This document shows positions 1 to 6,469 of a DNA stretch of 51,308 bases, piece by piece. The notes under the pieces are model-generated. The model saw only the letters and a program-made list of their open reading frames with translations. It ran no database searches and had not been told where the DNA came from. The stretch is from positions 1-51,308 of the IMG/VR virus record IMGVR_UViG_3300021404_000017; one strand, written 5' to 3'. The position numbers and the translations under genes were made by a program. The stretch's first letter is position 1. The number at the start of each line of letters is the position of its first letter. This stretch comes from a virus.

Positions 1-96
1 GCGTGCGTTGCAGTTGGCTGCAATGTCGTCGATTTGGGCGGCGTAGACGCCTAGCTGTATCAACCTTTCACGCTCTGTGTCGGTGAACTCGATCAT
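1..96 (-). CDS. 5' part of the 126-aa zinc-binding protein (cut by contig end)
   Basis: This is the first 32 codons of the gene that is complete at 50889-51269. It begins with ATG at 96 and overlaps the stop of the upstream 46-aa gene (ATGA). It is a duplicate created by the terminal repeat and should be counted once. Confidence 0.9.
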   Translation of the reverse strand, partial: MIEFTDTERERLIQLGVYAAQIDDIAANCNAR

Positions 97-135
97 GTTT
101 TTCTCTCTAGACAGTTAGCGTCGAAACCTAAACAC
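1..135. repeat. Terminal direct repeat, left copy
   Basis: Bases 1-135 are the same as 51174-51308 except at position 9 (T here, G at 51182). A gene reading frame (126-aa protein, minus strand) runs smoothly through the joint, so the repeat most likely comes from assembly of a circular or circularly permuted molecule and not from true short terminal repeats. Confidence 0.95.
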
Positions 136-233
136 TCGCATGTGCTGACCCAGCACCAGGAATGATCGTCCTCATGCACAAGTTGCAAGTGCCCACACGC
201 GCAGACGGGTTCAGCTTTAACGGTTTGACTCAT
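93..233 (-). CDS. Small Cys-rich protein, 46 aa
   Basis: The frame encodes 46 residues beginning MSQTVKAEPVCACGHL. Cysteines at about 11, 13, 27, 32, 34 and 41 together with several His suggest a small metal-binding protein. The start overlaps the previous stop (230) as ATGA and its own stop overlaps the next start (ATG at 96), so it is a link in the leftward early operon. The upstream half of the terminal repeat lies inside it. No family was recognised; function unknown. Confidence 0.7.
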   Translation of the reverse strand: MSQTVKAEPVCACGHLQLVHEDDHSWCWVSTCECLGFDANCLERKT

Positions 234-427
234 GTCGTCCTATCCGCCCTACAGAGCGACACGATTTCACGGGCGTGTTCGCGCCACTTCTCGCGGTCCA
301 GCTCGTCGTGTCCCATCGTCCAGTGCGTACCACCCCGGTCCTCGGTATCGGCAGGCCACTCATCGGGGTTTGTGATGTCGTGCAGGCGTTTGGCTACCGC
401 CTCCACGAGCGCATCGTTGCCCATCAT
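230..427 (-). CDS. Small early protein, 65 aa
   Basis: The protein begins MMGNDALVEAVAKRLHDI, is charged and soluble, and ends in an arginine-rich segment. It has a compact EKWREHAREIVSLCR helix typical of small conserved actinophage early proteins. ATGATG at 427 overlaps the stop of the upstream Cys-rich gene, and its own stop overlaps the following start, so translation is probably coupled along the operon. No enzymatic motif is visible; function unknown. Confidence 0.75.
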   Translation of the reverse strand: MMGNDALVEAVAKRLHDITNPDEWPADTEDRGGTHWTMGHDELDREKWREHAREIVSLCRADRTT

Positions 428-588
428 CCACCGTCCATGCAGTCCAGGCAGCCGCCGCCATCACACGTCCCACAGCCGGTACCGCTTACGCCAATCGTCC
501 AGCTTCGCGTCAACGGCATGGACGGTGCTGGGCACTCGCTGCAACTGTCGCCAAAACCGCAGTCGCACTTGTTCTCGGAAGGGTCCAT
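424..588 (-). CDS. Cys-rich protein, 54 aa
   Basis: The 54-residue product has nine cysteines arranged in CxC and CxxC pairs (CDCGFGDSC..C near the start, CGTC...CLDC near the end), suggesting two small zinc knuckles. Two ATG codons lie side by side (591 and 588). The second is chosen because the strong AGGAGGA ribosome site abuts the first. The stop overlaps the next gene as ATGA. A degenerate copy of the TAACC/GGTTA palindrome lies just upstream (about 604-625). Function unknown. Confidence 0.7.
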   Translation of the reverse strand: MDPSENKCDCGFGDSCSECPAPSMPLTRSWTIGVSGTGCGTCDGGGCLDCMDGG

Positions 589-620
589 CATTCCTCCTGG
601 AGGATAATCGGCCCAGCCGG

Positions 621-809
621 TTACCGGTCGGGCTTGATGGTCTTCATATATGCATCGAACTCGTCGTCGGTTAGATCAATACCGCTATTAGGGTCCGGCT
701 GTGAGTGTCCTGCTACGTCGACTGCCGCCAGGAGCGCGGCGGCGAAATCGTAAGCCGTTCGTGTGTCAAAATATTCAATGATCGAACCATTAAATACGGC
801 GCCAATCGA
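621..809 (-). other. Open frame without a usual start codon, 62 codons
   Basis: Directly after the TGA of the 99-aa gene (810-812) the same frame stays open to a TAA at 621. It reads like protein (SIIEYFDTRTAYDFAAALLA, then an acidic tail ending YMKTIKPDR). No ATG, GTG or TTG occurs near its beginning; ATT codons at 806 and 779 are the nearest possibilities. It could be a gene using ATT, a product of TGA read-through, or the remnant of a gene whose start was lost. Coding by composition only. Confidence 0.4.
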
Positions 810-1109
810 TCATGTTGGCGGTGAACGCCTGCGCCGTGATGGGCCCGGATGACGCTCCGTTTCGGACACCCACCGCGAGTAACGCATCCAATCGGGTCCA
901 GCAATATCATCGGACCATTCCTGCGTAAATCCCATATCAGCGGCGATCATCTGCGCCAGGTGTGAGTTGGCTTCGCGCTGCGTCGTGCCCTTCCACCCGC
1001 ACTTGATGCAGTAGATGCCCTCCACGGGCTCGGGGCCATCCACATCGCAGTAGTCGTCAATATCGTGCTCATTGAGCGTTGCAGCGATATGGTCAGTGAT
1101 GTCCATCAT
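810..1109 (-). CDS. Zinc-ribbon-like early protein, 99 aa
   Basis: The frame starts ATGATGGAC at 1109, overlapping the previous stop (1106). Residues 1-75 look like a conserved small actinophage protein with one CxxC (YCIKCGWKG) and a helical EANSHLAQMIAADMGF segment. The last 15 residues (PGPSRRRRSPPT) are arginine/proline-rich and look unlike the rest. A different frame there ends in ITAQAFTANMIDWRRI, so a small indel near 840-860 is possible. Function unknown. Confidence 0.65.
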   Translation of the reverse strand: MMDITDHIAATLNEHDIDDYCDVDGPEPVEGIYCIKCGWKGTTQREANSHLAQMIAADMGFTQEWSDDIAGPDWMRYSRWVSETERHPGPSRRRRSPPT

Positions 1110-1558
1110 GTTGTGCTCTCTAGCGGCACGGGATGCAGCTTCTCACGCGCCAACCACTCATTGAGGTTGTCCCGCAGGGCTGTCACGGCCTTTTCGTTCA
1201 GGCAGACGGAGTGGACATCCTGGTTGCCGATCTCAACGCCGCCCCAGATTGAAACGGTGCGCATGGTGATGTCCAGCCGCAGCCACGGCCCCAAGTGGGT
1301 ATCCACGTCGAGCCCGTCTATCTCGGCCTGCTGCTCATGGCCCGGAACGCACCACGGCGGCAACCACCCAGTCCCGATTGACGCCGGGGTTTCCTCAGTT
1401 AGATCGTTCGCCGGACTTCGTTGCCGCACCTCGATGCCGAGTGGCGGAAAGTCGCCCGGATAGTGATTTGACCATCCATCGATGTAGGACACGACCGAGC
1501 CGTCGTGCTTATTGTTCTCATCGACGCCGGCAATATCGCCGGAACCCCAAATACTCAT
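1106..1558 (-). CDS. Conserved early protein of unknown function, 150 aa
   Basis: The start MSIWGSGDIAGVDENN is chosen because a strong AGAGAGGAGGAG ribosome site lies just before ATG 1558; upstream in-frame codons read through the palindrome and the previous gene. The protein has the internal sequence TVSIWGGVEIGNQDVHSVCLN, suggesting a beta-rich fold, and a C-terminal helix with ALRDNLNEWLAREKL. The TAACC-N4-GGTTA palindrome lies between it and the upstream gene. No recognised domain. Confidence 0.75.
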   Translation of the reverse strand: MSIWGSGDIAGVDENNKHDGSVVSYIDGWSNHYPGDFPPLGIEVRQRSPANDLTEETPASIGTGWLPPWCVPGHEQQAEIDGLDVDTHLGPWLRLDITMRTVSIWGGVEIGNQDVHSVCLNEKAVTALRDNLNEWLAREKLHPVPLESTT

Positions 1559-1578
1559 GCTCCTCCTCTCTAAACCGT

Positions 1579-1592
1579 TAACCAGCCGGTTA
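1579..1592. repeat. TAACC-N4-GGTTA palindrome, copy 1
   Basis: TAACC AGCC GGTTA, a perfect 5-4-5 interrupted palindrome, in the 38-bp gap between two minus-strand genes and about 20 bp upstream of the start at 1558. Four other perfect copies lie at 13566, 14955, 16151 and 50878. Confidence 0.7.
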
Positions 1593-1596
1593 GTGG

Positions 1597-2094
1597 TTAG
1601 GCGACTTCTTCTTGTGTGCGGTTCCTCAAACGTCGCACGTCTTCTAGCCAGTAGCCGGGTTCGGCTCCCCATTCGTTGCGCTCCGGGATCTTGTTGTTGG
1701 CCCGCCAGTACCGCCAAGTCCGTGGGGGGATGGGTTCCCCGATCTGCGCCATGATCGCCAAGATCTCGTTCGATGAATAGAGCAAACCTCTGACGTTGTC
1801 TACAGCGTCCTGAATCAGCTTCGCAGCGTCATACGACTGCTTACACCGCCAGCAGGTGACCTGCACATCATCGTGTTTGCAGTAGAGGGATTCGCCGCAC
1901 TGGACTTCCTGGCCGCGGTCGTCACGCATCGTGGGGCAGATGCCGCAGAACTTCTTGCTGTGGGGCCTGTTGATCGCCCGCGTGATGTCATCCACAGCCT
2001 TGCGAACTTCAGCGAAGCATTGGCCCGCGTCTTCACGGGCTGCAATCACACCAACACGCCTGGACAAAAACACGGCGGCATCTATTGGTGTCAT
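1597..2094 (-). CDS. Zinc-finger / HTH DNA-binding-type early protein, 165 aa
   Basis: Residues about 50-85 carry paired cysteines (FCGICPT, CGESLYC, VTCWRCKQSY), a likely zinc-binding core. The C-terminal part (NEILAIMAQIGEPIPPRTW...) resembles a winged or helix-turn-helix module. Proteins of this two-part build are common in actinophage early operons and are presumed to bind nucleic acid. ATG at 2094 overlaps the methyltransferase stop at 2091 (ATGA). The role is inferred, not shown. Confidence 0.8.
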   Translation of the reverse strand: MTPIDAAVFLSRRVGVIAAREDAGQCFAEVRKAVDDITRAINRPHSKKFCGICPTMRDDRGQEVQCGESLYCKHDDVQVTCWRCKQSYDAAKLIQDAVDNVRGLLYSSNEILAIMAQIGEPIPPRTWRYWRANNKIPERNEWGAEPGYWLEDVRRLRNRTQEEVA

Positions 2095-2510
2095 GCTGTC
2101 GCCTCGAAGTTGAACCCGATCTCCATAGGCTTAGACAACCGGGACACAATCAACGGTAAATATGTTGGTTCGCGCTCGATCAAAATGGCGCGTTTGTGTT
2201 CGTGGATGGCGGCCTCGCCGGTGGTTCCTGAGCCCGCGAACGGGTCCAACACGACGCCGCCCGGTGGTGTCACTAAGCGGATGAGCCACCGCATCAGGTC
2301 GAGTGGCTTGACGGTTGGGTGTGCGATTCCGTCGGCGGTGGGGCGTTCAGTGCCGGGTGCTTTCGCGGTGTAGCGGAACGTCGGGAAGAACCGGGACGCG
2401 CCGCCCTTGTCCGCTGGGCTCCCCGGCTTCTCAGCCGCCGACCAGTCGCCGTAAACGTCTTTCGTGGTTTGTTCACATGCCGCCCTGCTGACCACCTTTG
2501 ACGCGCGCAC
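2091..2510 (-). CDS. DNA methyltransferase, C-terminal half (frameshifted)
   Basis: This frame holds the second half of a beta-class (N4/N6) DNA methyltransferase: HPTVKPLDLMRWLI followed by the SAM-binding motif I LDPFAGSGTTGEAA and a final IEREPTYLPLIVSRL segment. It continues the frame 2473-2907 after a one-base forward shift near 2478. The likely original junction is MCEQTTKDVYGDWS, which a lost TG in the ATGTG stretch would explain. If translated alone it could start at GTG 2510. It is either one broken gene or a two-subunit enzyme. Confidence 0.75.
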   Translation of the reverse strand: MRASKVVSRAACEQTTKDVYGDWSAAEKPGSPADKGGASRFFPTFRYTAKAPGTERPTADGIAHPTVKPLDLMRWLIRLVTPPGGVVLDPFAGSGTTGEAAIHEHKRAILIEREPTYLPLIVSRLSKPMEIGFNFEATA

Positions 2511-2907
2511 CAACCACTTCCCGTTCAGCCCCCGCCGCCTTGTCGATGGCCTTCGACACGTCCAACGATTTCGGAAACCCGCTGCCGTAAAGCCATGCGA
2601 TGCTGTCGCGGATCTCGAACCCTGCGTCCTCCACGGCACACGCCAACCGATGCCACGTCCTGCTCCCTCCAAAGGCTAGTAGGTGCCCTCCTGGCTTCAG
2701 GATGCGTAAACACTGCGCTGCCCATGCGCCGTGCCATTCCAGGTGTTCGTGCGCTGCTTTCGAGTCCCAATCACGACCCATAAAGCCCAGCAGGTACGGG
2801 GGGTCTGTAACTACCGCATCAATGCTCGCATCAGACAGCAACGCGAGCACATCGATGCAGTCCCCGTGATACAGCGTCACCTGGTCATCCCGGTAGTACG
2901 GCTTCAC
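2473..2907 (-). CDS. DNA methyltransferase, N-terminal half (frameshifted)
   Basis: The product begins MKPYYRDDQVTLYHGDC (GTG start at 2907, overlapping the previous stop as GTGA). It contains the catalytic motif IV DPPY at residues 35-38 and a LKPGGHLLAFGG strand-loop, both standard for N4-cytosine/N6-adenine methyltransferases. It ends early at a TGA (2473) in KGGQQGGM, before the SAM motif that lies in the overlapping next frame. Such enzymes in phages usually protect the genome from host restriction. Confidence 0.8.
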   Translation of the reverse strand: MKPYYRDDQVTLYHGDCIDVLALLSDASIDAVVTDPPYLLGFMGRDWDSKAAHEHLEWHGAWAAQCLRILKPGGHLLAFGGSRTWHRLACAVEDAGFEIRDSIAWLYGSGFPKSLDVSKAIDKAAGAEREVVGARVKGGQQGGM

Positions 2908-3236
2908 TGCTGCCCCAACGTTTCTGCACCCAGGTTCACTACTTCTACCCAGTGTTGGAGCATGTTGTGGATGTTGTTGTAGAGGTCGGAGGCTCGTTCG
3001 TTGTGCAGCATGGGTGACCCTTTTTCTGTGCTGCGGCGCGCCGACTCTCCGAGCCGTGTACGGCCCAACGCTGAGTCCTCTAGGAACTCCAACCATCCTG
3101 GGGCGCGTGTCCCGTTAGGCAACACCTGACCAACAGCCAACCCCGTGAGCATGTCCCGAAGCTCGCGCTGACAAACGGAACAGAGGTTCACGTCTGCTGC
3201 TTGGCCAGCACACGCCTGACATTGAATGCCGCTCAC
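2904..3236 (-). CDS. Zinc-finger early protein, 110 aa
   Basis: The N-terminus has CQACAGQAADVNLCSVC, i.e. two CxxC pairs that should form a small zinc ribbon. It is followed by a helical region and a C-terminal HNMLQHWVEVVNLGAE segment. GTG at 3236 overlaps the preceding stop and the stop overlaps the methyltransferase start, so it is tightly coupled to that gene. Similar proteins are widespread in mycobacteriophage early regions without known function. Confidence 0.75.
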   Translation of the reverse strand: MSGIQCQACAGQAADVNLCSVCQRELRDMLTGLAVGQVLPNGTRAPGWLEFLEDSALGRTRLGESARRSTEKGSPMLHNERASDLYNNIHNMLQHWVEVVNLGAETLGQQ

Positions 3237-3361
3237 GGTGCGTCCTCCATGTCATCGAGCATCTTCTCCAACCGCGCAACAACGGCATCCCAATCCAACT
3301 CAGGCGGTGATTCCTGCGGGCTGTGTGGCTCTGTGGCGGGTTTCCGCGTCCCGTCCGTCAC
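3233..3361 (-). CDS. Small acidic protein, 42 aa
   Basis: The 42-residue frame runs from GTG at 3361 (overlapping the upstream stop, GTGA) to TGA at 3233 (overlapping the next GTG). It has a proline-rich first half and an amphipathic second half, DWDAVVARLEKMLDDMED. It fills what would otherwise be a 120-bp gap in a tightly packed operon, which is the main support. Function unknown. Confidence 0.65.
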   Translation of the reverse strand: MTDGTRKPATEPHSPQESPPELDWDAVVARLEKMLDDMEDAP

Positions 3362-3591
3362 TGTGCCGCCAATCGTCGGAGCGCGAGTGCTAGGGCGTCA
3401 CAGGTAGTTTCCGGATGCGACCCGTTCCTCCGGTAACACGCCAACAGAAGATCGCTCAACGCCAGGGCATGTAGCGCATCATCCGCAGGCGCGTCCTGGC
3501 TGTCCCGCAGCGCCCCGACCATGGAATCCACAAACTCTGCCGCGGAAGCAATCCGCTGATCCGCCCACGCCACCAACTCAGGACTCGTCAC
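3358..3591 (-). CDS. Small helical protein, 77 aa
   Basis: The start is taken at GTG 3591, which overlaps the stop of the previous gene (GTGA); the open frame upstream is antisense to that gene's neighbour. The protein is alanine/leucine-rich and predicted helical (DALHALALSDLLLACYRR), with a His and two Cys. No family recognised. It sits in the run of small genes between the methyltransferase and replication genes. Confidence 0.7.
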   Translation of the reverse strand: MTSPELVAWADQRIASAAEFVDSMVGALRDSQDAPADDALHALALSDLLLACYRRNGSHPETTCDALALALRRLAAQ

Positions 3592-3836
3592 GGCAGACCG
3601 TCTGTCATCCACGAAAGCTCGTAGCAGAGGTCCGTGATCTGCGTCGTCTTAATCCTGGTGTCCGCAAGCACGTATGGTTCGCCGTCACGCGGAGGAACGC
3701 GCACAGGATTAAATGTGAGCATCCCATGAATCGACAAGCCATTACGCCACCATTTGCCCTTCTTGCAGAACCACGTCCGGCCGTACTTATCCCTCCACTG
3801 CTCATCGCGGCGCGAACGCCACACAAACCACCTCAC
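3588..3836 (-). CDS. Basic Trp-rich protein, 82 aa
   Basis: GTG at 3836 overlaps the preceding stop. The product is rich in Trp and basic residues near the start (RWFVWRSRRDEQWRDKYG, then WFCKKGKWW), with a beta-rich C-terminal half. This composition suggests a nucleic-acid-binding or small beta-barrel protein, but no motif fixes a function. Confidence 0.7.
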   Translation of the reverse strand: MRWFVWRSRRDEQWRDKYGRTWFCKKGKWWRNGLSIHGMLTFNPVRVPPRDGEPYVLADTRIKTTQITDLCYELSWMTDGLP

Positions 3837-4027
3837 GCTGTCTCCTTCCCATGCCGGCGGTTGTGTTCCCGCTCCAACGACTTCCACACCGCAAACCACC
3901 CCTCAGTCGTCCCAGGAAACGACGTGAAGTTCAGGGCATGCCAATACGCGGCAACCCGTTGGTGTGCTTCCCACTCCACCGGATACGGGGGTAGGTCGTG
4001 GACGTCTTCGGGGTTGGCGTAGCTCAT
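3833..4027 (-). CDS. Small protein, 64 aa
   Basis: It begins MSYANPEDVHDLPPYPVEW at ATG 4027, which overlaps the stop of the upstream gene (ATGA). The rest is a mixed helix with several aromatics (AYWHALNFTSFPGTTEGW) and a basic tail. Its stop overlaps the next GTG. It is a typical operon filler of actinophage early regions; function unknown. Confidence 0.7.
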   Translation of the reverse strand: MSYANPEDVHDLPPYPVEWEAHQRVAAYWHALNFTSFPGTTEGWFAVWKSLEREHNRRHGKETA

Positions 4028-4212
4028 TGCTCGCCGTCTTCGCAGATGTATGGCACGTCGAAGCACACCCATTGACCGCCGAGGCTTTTCGCAAGACCAA
4101 GCTTGGAAACAAGATCCTTGCTGAGTTCTTCAATGTTGACCCAGTCAACGGCCTCTTGCGCCACCAGACGGTCACGCAGGAAGTCGTGTATCACCTGCTG
4201 GATTTGATTCAT
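4024..4212 (-). CDS. Small protein, 62 aa
   Basis: This is the first gene downstream of the repeat-rich non-coding segment 4213-4353. It starts with ATG 4212 behind a GCAGGGGGGCAGAC ribosome site. The product is acidic and helical (MNQIQQVIHDFLRDRLV...) and shows no known motif. Being the first gene after the candidate origin, it may depend on transcription reading across that segment. Confidence 0.7.
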   Translation of the reverse strand: MNQIQQVIHDFLRDRLVAQEAVDWVNIEELSKDLVSKLGLAKSLGGQWVCFDVPYICEDGEQ

Positions 4213-4353
4213 CTGTCTGCCCCCCTGCGCGTGTTACCTAACGTGAGATAGCTACTTAGGTGAGTAGTTCTTCGTGAGTACGTGCGTACGTACGTGCATT
4301 GCTCAACATGCAGTGCACCAAGCACAACGGGTTTAGCAATGCTCAAGCAATGC
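4213..4353. other. Repeat-rich non-coding segment, candidate replication origin
   Basis: A 141-bp gap in an otherwise overlapping operon, directly downstream of the DnaD-like replication gene. It holds tandem AGCAATGCTCA units, a related GCATTGCTCAA at 4296-4306, an alternating ACGTACGTAC stretch (about 4280-4295), repeated GTGAGTA, and an inverted repeat ACCTAA/TTAGGT (4236-4241, 4256-4261). Repeats beside a replication initiator are typical of iteron-type origins, but no function is proven. Confidence 0.45.
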
Positions 4354-4356
4354 TCA
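4335..4356. repeat. Tandem 11-bp repeat (two AGCAATGCTCA units)
   Basis: Two head-to-tail copies of AGCAATGCTCA at 4335-4345 and 4346-4356; the last bases of the second include the stop codon of the replication gene. A related half-inverted copy lies at 4296-4306, allowing AGCAATGC/GCATTGCT pairing. Confidence 0.75.
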
Positions 4357-4722
4357 AGCATCATCGAACTTTCTTCCGTTCCGATTGGCCCACCGCGCCG
4401 CCGCAGCCTTCTTCGCCTTCTCGCTCCGCTTCGTGGCTTCCTCGTTCGCAAGCTGGTATTCCTCCCAGCCGTTGATCTGCCAACCACCTGGCGCTGGAAC
4501 CCATAAGCCCTCTGTCACAAGCCTGTTCGCGTCCGATGCGGTGGCGCCGATAATCCTCAATGCGGCTTTCGGTATGAACCCAGCAAGCCCATGCCTTCCG
4601 GCGTAACACATGCCCTGGAGGTAGGACACGATCGTGCGATACTGCTTGTCCTCCTGCAGATACAGCAGCTTCGGATTCTCGAACATACTGGTTTCCAAGC
4701 GAATCCACTTCAGGCCCGACAC
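4354..4722 (-). CDS. DnaD-like / replication-initiation type protein, 122 aa
   Basis: It begins MSGLKWIRLETSMFENPKL (GTG 4722). The segments YLQEDKQYRTIVSYLQGMCYAGRHG..GFIPKAALRIIGATASDANRLVTEGLW and GGWQINGWEEYQ match the N-terminal winged-helix type domain of actinophage replication-initiator/DnaD-like proteins. A basic tail, KAKKAAAARWANRNGRK, is typical of them too. It probably helps load replication proteins; the iteron-like segment immediately downstream fits that role. Family placement is by recollection of the pattern. Confidence 0.65.
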   Translation of the reverse strand: MSGLKWIRLETSMFENPKLLYLQEDKQYRTIVSYLQGMCYAGRHGLAGFIPKAALRIIGATASDANRLVTEGLWVPAPGGWQINGWEEYQLANEEATKRSEKAKKAAAARWANRNGRKFDDA

Positions 4723-4725
4723 CGT

Positions 4726-4911
4726 TCACTTGCCCCTATCCATTCCGTGCTGTGCTCTTGCGAGGTGGACTATGCGATCCAGCGGTTCAGATGTTTCCCA
4801 CGGATGCCGACAGTGGATACGGGGCTGGGCTTTGCAGATGGAACACACACGGGTCAACGCCACAACCACACGCGGATCGCTAGCGTCTTCAAGCCACGAC
4901 AGGGCGGTCAT
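4726..4911 (-). CDS. Small Cys-containing protein, 61 aa
   Basis: It starts with ATG 4911, overlapping the HNH gene stop (ATGA). It contains VCSICKAQPRIHCRHPWE, with a CxxC pair plus C/H residues that could hold zinc. It lies between an HNH nuclease and the DnaD-like gene, so a DNA-related role is plausible but unshown. Confidence 0.7.
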   Translation of the reverse strand: MTALSWLEDASDPRVVVALTRVCSICKAQPRIHCRHPWETSEPLDRIVHLARAQHGMDRGK

Positions 4912-5243
4912 GCCGCTTTCTCCACCAGGTTGCCCAAATCGTCTAGGTACAGGTATTCGCCTCTGTACTTCACCGCCGACTTCAGTGGGTTCTCGATCTG
5001 GAGGACTAAGACGCCTTCGAGGAGCGCGTCTGTGCGGTGCGATTCGGCCCAGCGGTGGCAGTCACCGCACAGCAGCAATCCCGCAGATGCCGTATTAGTT
5101 TCGGGGCGTTTCGTCCCGCCCATTCCACGCGGACGGCGGTGATGAATCTCCGCACCTTGTACGTATCCGCAACGCTCACACGTTCCACCGCTGCGTTCGT
5201 GGATGATCCGCCGCACAGCAGGAGGAAAACCGGTGTTACCCAT
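4908..5243 (-). CDS. HNH endonuclease, 111 aa
   Basis: The protein has the classical HNH layout: CERCGY (first CxxC), AEIHHRRPRGMGG with the catalytic His pair, ASAGLLLCGDCHRWAESH with the second CxxC and the last His. Start MGNTGFPPAVRR at 5243 gives an 8-bp overlap with the upstream gene; longer starts to 5279 are possible. It may be a free-standing homing-type nuclease or serve recombination. One of four HNH-type genes in the window. Confidence 0.85.
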   Translation of the reverse strand: MGNTGFPPAVRRIIHERSGGTCERCGYVQGAEIHHRRPRGMGGTKRPETNTASAGLLLCGDCHRWAESHRTDALLEGVLVLQIENPLKSAVKYRGEYLYLDDLGNLVEKAA

Positions 5244-5829
5244 CGGCTGCCGCCGCATCATCAACAGCCCACTCATCAACCAACATGGATAAGAAGGCCC
5301 GGAGCATAGGCTCGTCGGCAGCCTCGATCTGAATGCCGTACTCGGTGCGGAACTTGGTGGCGATCTTCTTCGGCTCCGCGCCGTGCGTTCGGCATGCCGC
5401 TAGCAGGTCGCTGCGTGCCACGTCAGCAGGAGACGGCGGAGGCTCTGGCTGGTTGGCGTCCAAATCTCCTTTAGCCCACAGTTGCAGGGCGATACCGAAC
5501 CGCATCCCCGCATTGCGCAGAGCGTCCCCGATGGCTTCTTTAATGGCGTTGGGTCCTGTGCTGCGACCCGAGTCCCCGTAGCCGGGACGAGTAACGCCAC
5601 ATACCGTGAGGCGAATCCACAAGCCGCCGTTCTCATCCAAGGCGGGCAGGCCGCGTTCGTCTAACGCGAATGGCTCCCAACTCCACAACGGATCAACATC
5701 CAACAGACGCGCAGTCAAATGGGCGTGGCCGACGAAATCCAGGAGGATGCCACCCTTGGGGAGATGCCCTATCTGGTTCTCCGCGAACGGCTCCCGAAGC
5801 TTCTTCAGATCATCGAGTTGGGTTGTCAT
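5236..5829 (-). CDS. Single-strand annealing protein, Rad52/Sak type
   Basis: It starts MTTQLDDLKKLREPFAEN (ATG 5829, overlapping the previous stop). The core FVGHAHLTARLLDVDPLW, GLWIRLTVCGVTRPGYGD and GPNAIKEAIGDALRNAGMRFG corresponds to the Rad52-like phage recombinase fold that anneals ssDNA during recombination-dependent replication. A proline linker near 150 and a C-terminal helical tail follow. No partner exonuclease was recognised next to it; the upstream 155-aa gene is the nearest candidate partner. Confidence 0.85.
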   Translation of the reverse strand: MTTQLDDLKKLREPFAENQIGHLPKGGILLDFVGHAHLTARLLDVDPLWSWEPFALDERGLPALDENGGLWIRLTVCGVTRPGYGDSGRSTGPNAIKEAIGDALRNAGMRFGIALQLWAKGDLDANQPEPPPSPADVARSDLLAACRTHGAEPKKIATKFRTEYGIQIEAADEPMLRAFLSMLVDEWAVDDAAAADG

Positions 5830-6293
5830 TCCAGTTCCTTTATGCCGTCCAATGACACGCGGCCGCCGCTCAGAAGCTGGGCGACGACGAACGGGGCGTC
5901 TGGCTGTTTCCGAACGCTCACGTATGGGTCGCCGTGGACCAACTCGAGACCGGGGATTAGTTCGCCGTTGCTGTCGATCACAGCCCCCACGTCTTTCGCC
6001 CGCGATTCGAGCAGGCGAAGGTATGCGGGGTTGATGGACATGACGATCTCGTCGGGCTGGTTGTACTGCAACCACTCCAACAGTTTCCGCTCATCCGTGA
6101 CAACGATCTTCGTTCGGCCGGTGGTCATGGTGGCTTTGCCGAGTAGTTGGCCGTCCCACTTGCCGGCAATCGTGTCGCCAGGTTCCAAGGCGGCGAGTTC
6201 GGCGCGGGCCTCGTCTTTGCGGGCCTTCGCGGCTTGCTCGATGATCTGCCACGCCACAGCCCGAGCTGCAGCGTCCCTCATGTCGTCGTTCAC
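5826..6293 (-). CDS. Conserved early protein, 155 aa, upstream of annealing protein
   Basis: GTG at 6293 overlaps the previous stop, and the stop overlaps the annealing-protein start, so both are translated in concert. N-terminal helices (ARAVAWQIIEQAAKARKDEARAEL) are followed by a beta-rich part with PGDTIAGKWDGQLLGKATM. Proteins of this build regularly accompany phage annealing proteins, but the activity is not known; no nuclease motif can be seen. Confidence 0.75.
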   Translation of the reverse strand: MNDDMRDAAARAVAWQIIEQAAKARKDEARAELAALEPGDTIAGKWDGQLLGKATMTTGRTKIVVTDERKLLEWLQYNQPDEIVMSINPAYLRLLESRAKDVGAVIDSNGELIPGLELVHGDPYVSVRKQPDAPFVVAQLLSGGRVSLDGIKELE

Positions 6294-6469
6294 GGCTTGT
6301 CTTTCAGGTTGTTTGTGCGGCGGATGGCGTCGTTGAGGCTGTTGCGGATGCGGTCCAACGCAATCCGCTCCTCAGCTGGCAAGCCATCGCCGTCGTCTCT
6401 GATGTCGGCCACCAAAGTTCGCGCGTCGTCAACGAGAGCTGCAATGTGATTAAGTCTGGTGTCGTTCAC
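6290..6469 (-). CDS. Small helical protein, 59 aa
   Basis: The frame of 59 residues (MNDTRLNHIAALVDDA...) uses GTG 6469, overlapping the WhiB stop, and ends overlapping the next GTG. It is charged and predicted to be wholly helical (PAEERIALDRIRNSLNDAIR). Perfect overlap spacing on both sides supports it as real. Function unknown. Confidence 0.75.
   Translation of the reverse strand: MNDTRLNHIAALVDDARTLVADIRDDGDGLPAEERIALDRIRNSLNDAIRRTNNLKDKP

Noticed and set aside
162-674. 170-aa plus-strand open frame
   Set aside because: Antisense to three small overlapping minus-strand genes; Ser/Arg-rich low-quality composition and no ribosome site.
713-910. 65-aa minus frame, MILLDPIGCVTRGGC...
   Set aside because: Overlaps the 99-aa gene in another frame and has poor composition; only its neighbour frames fit operon overlaps.
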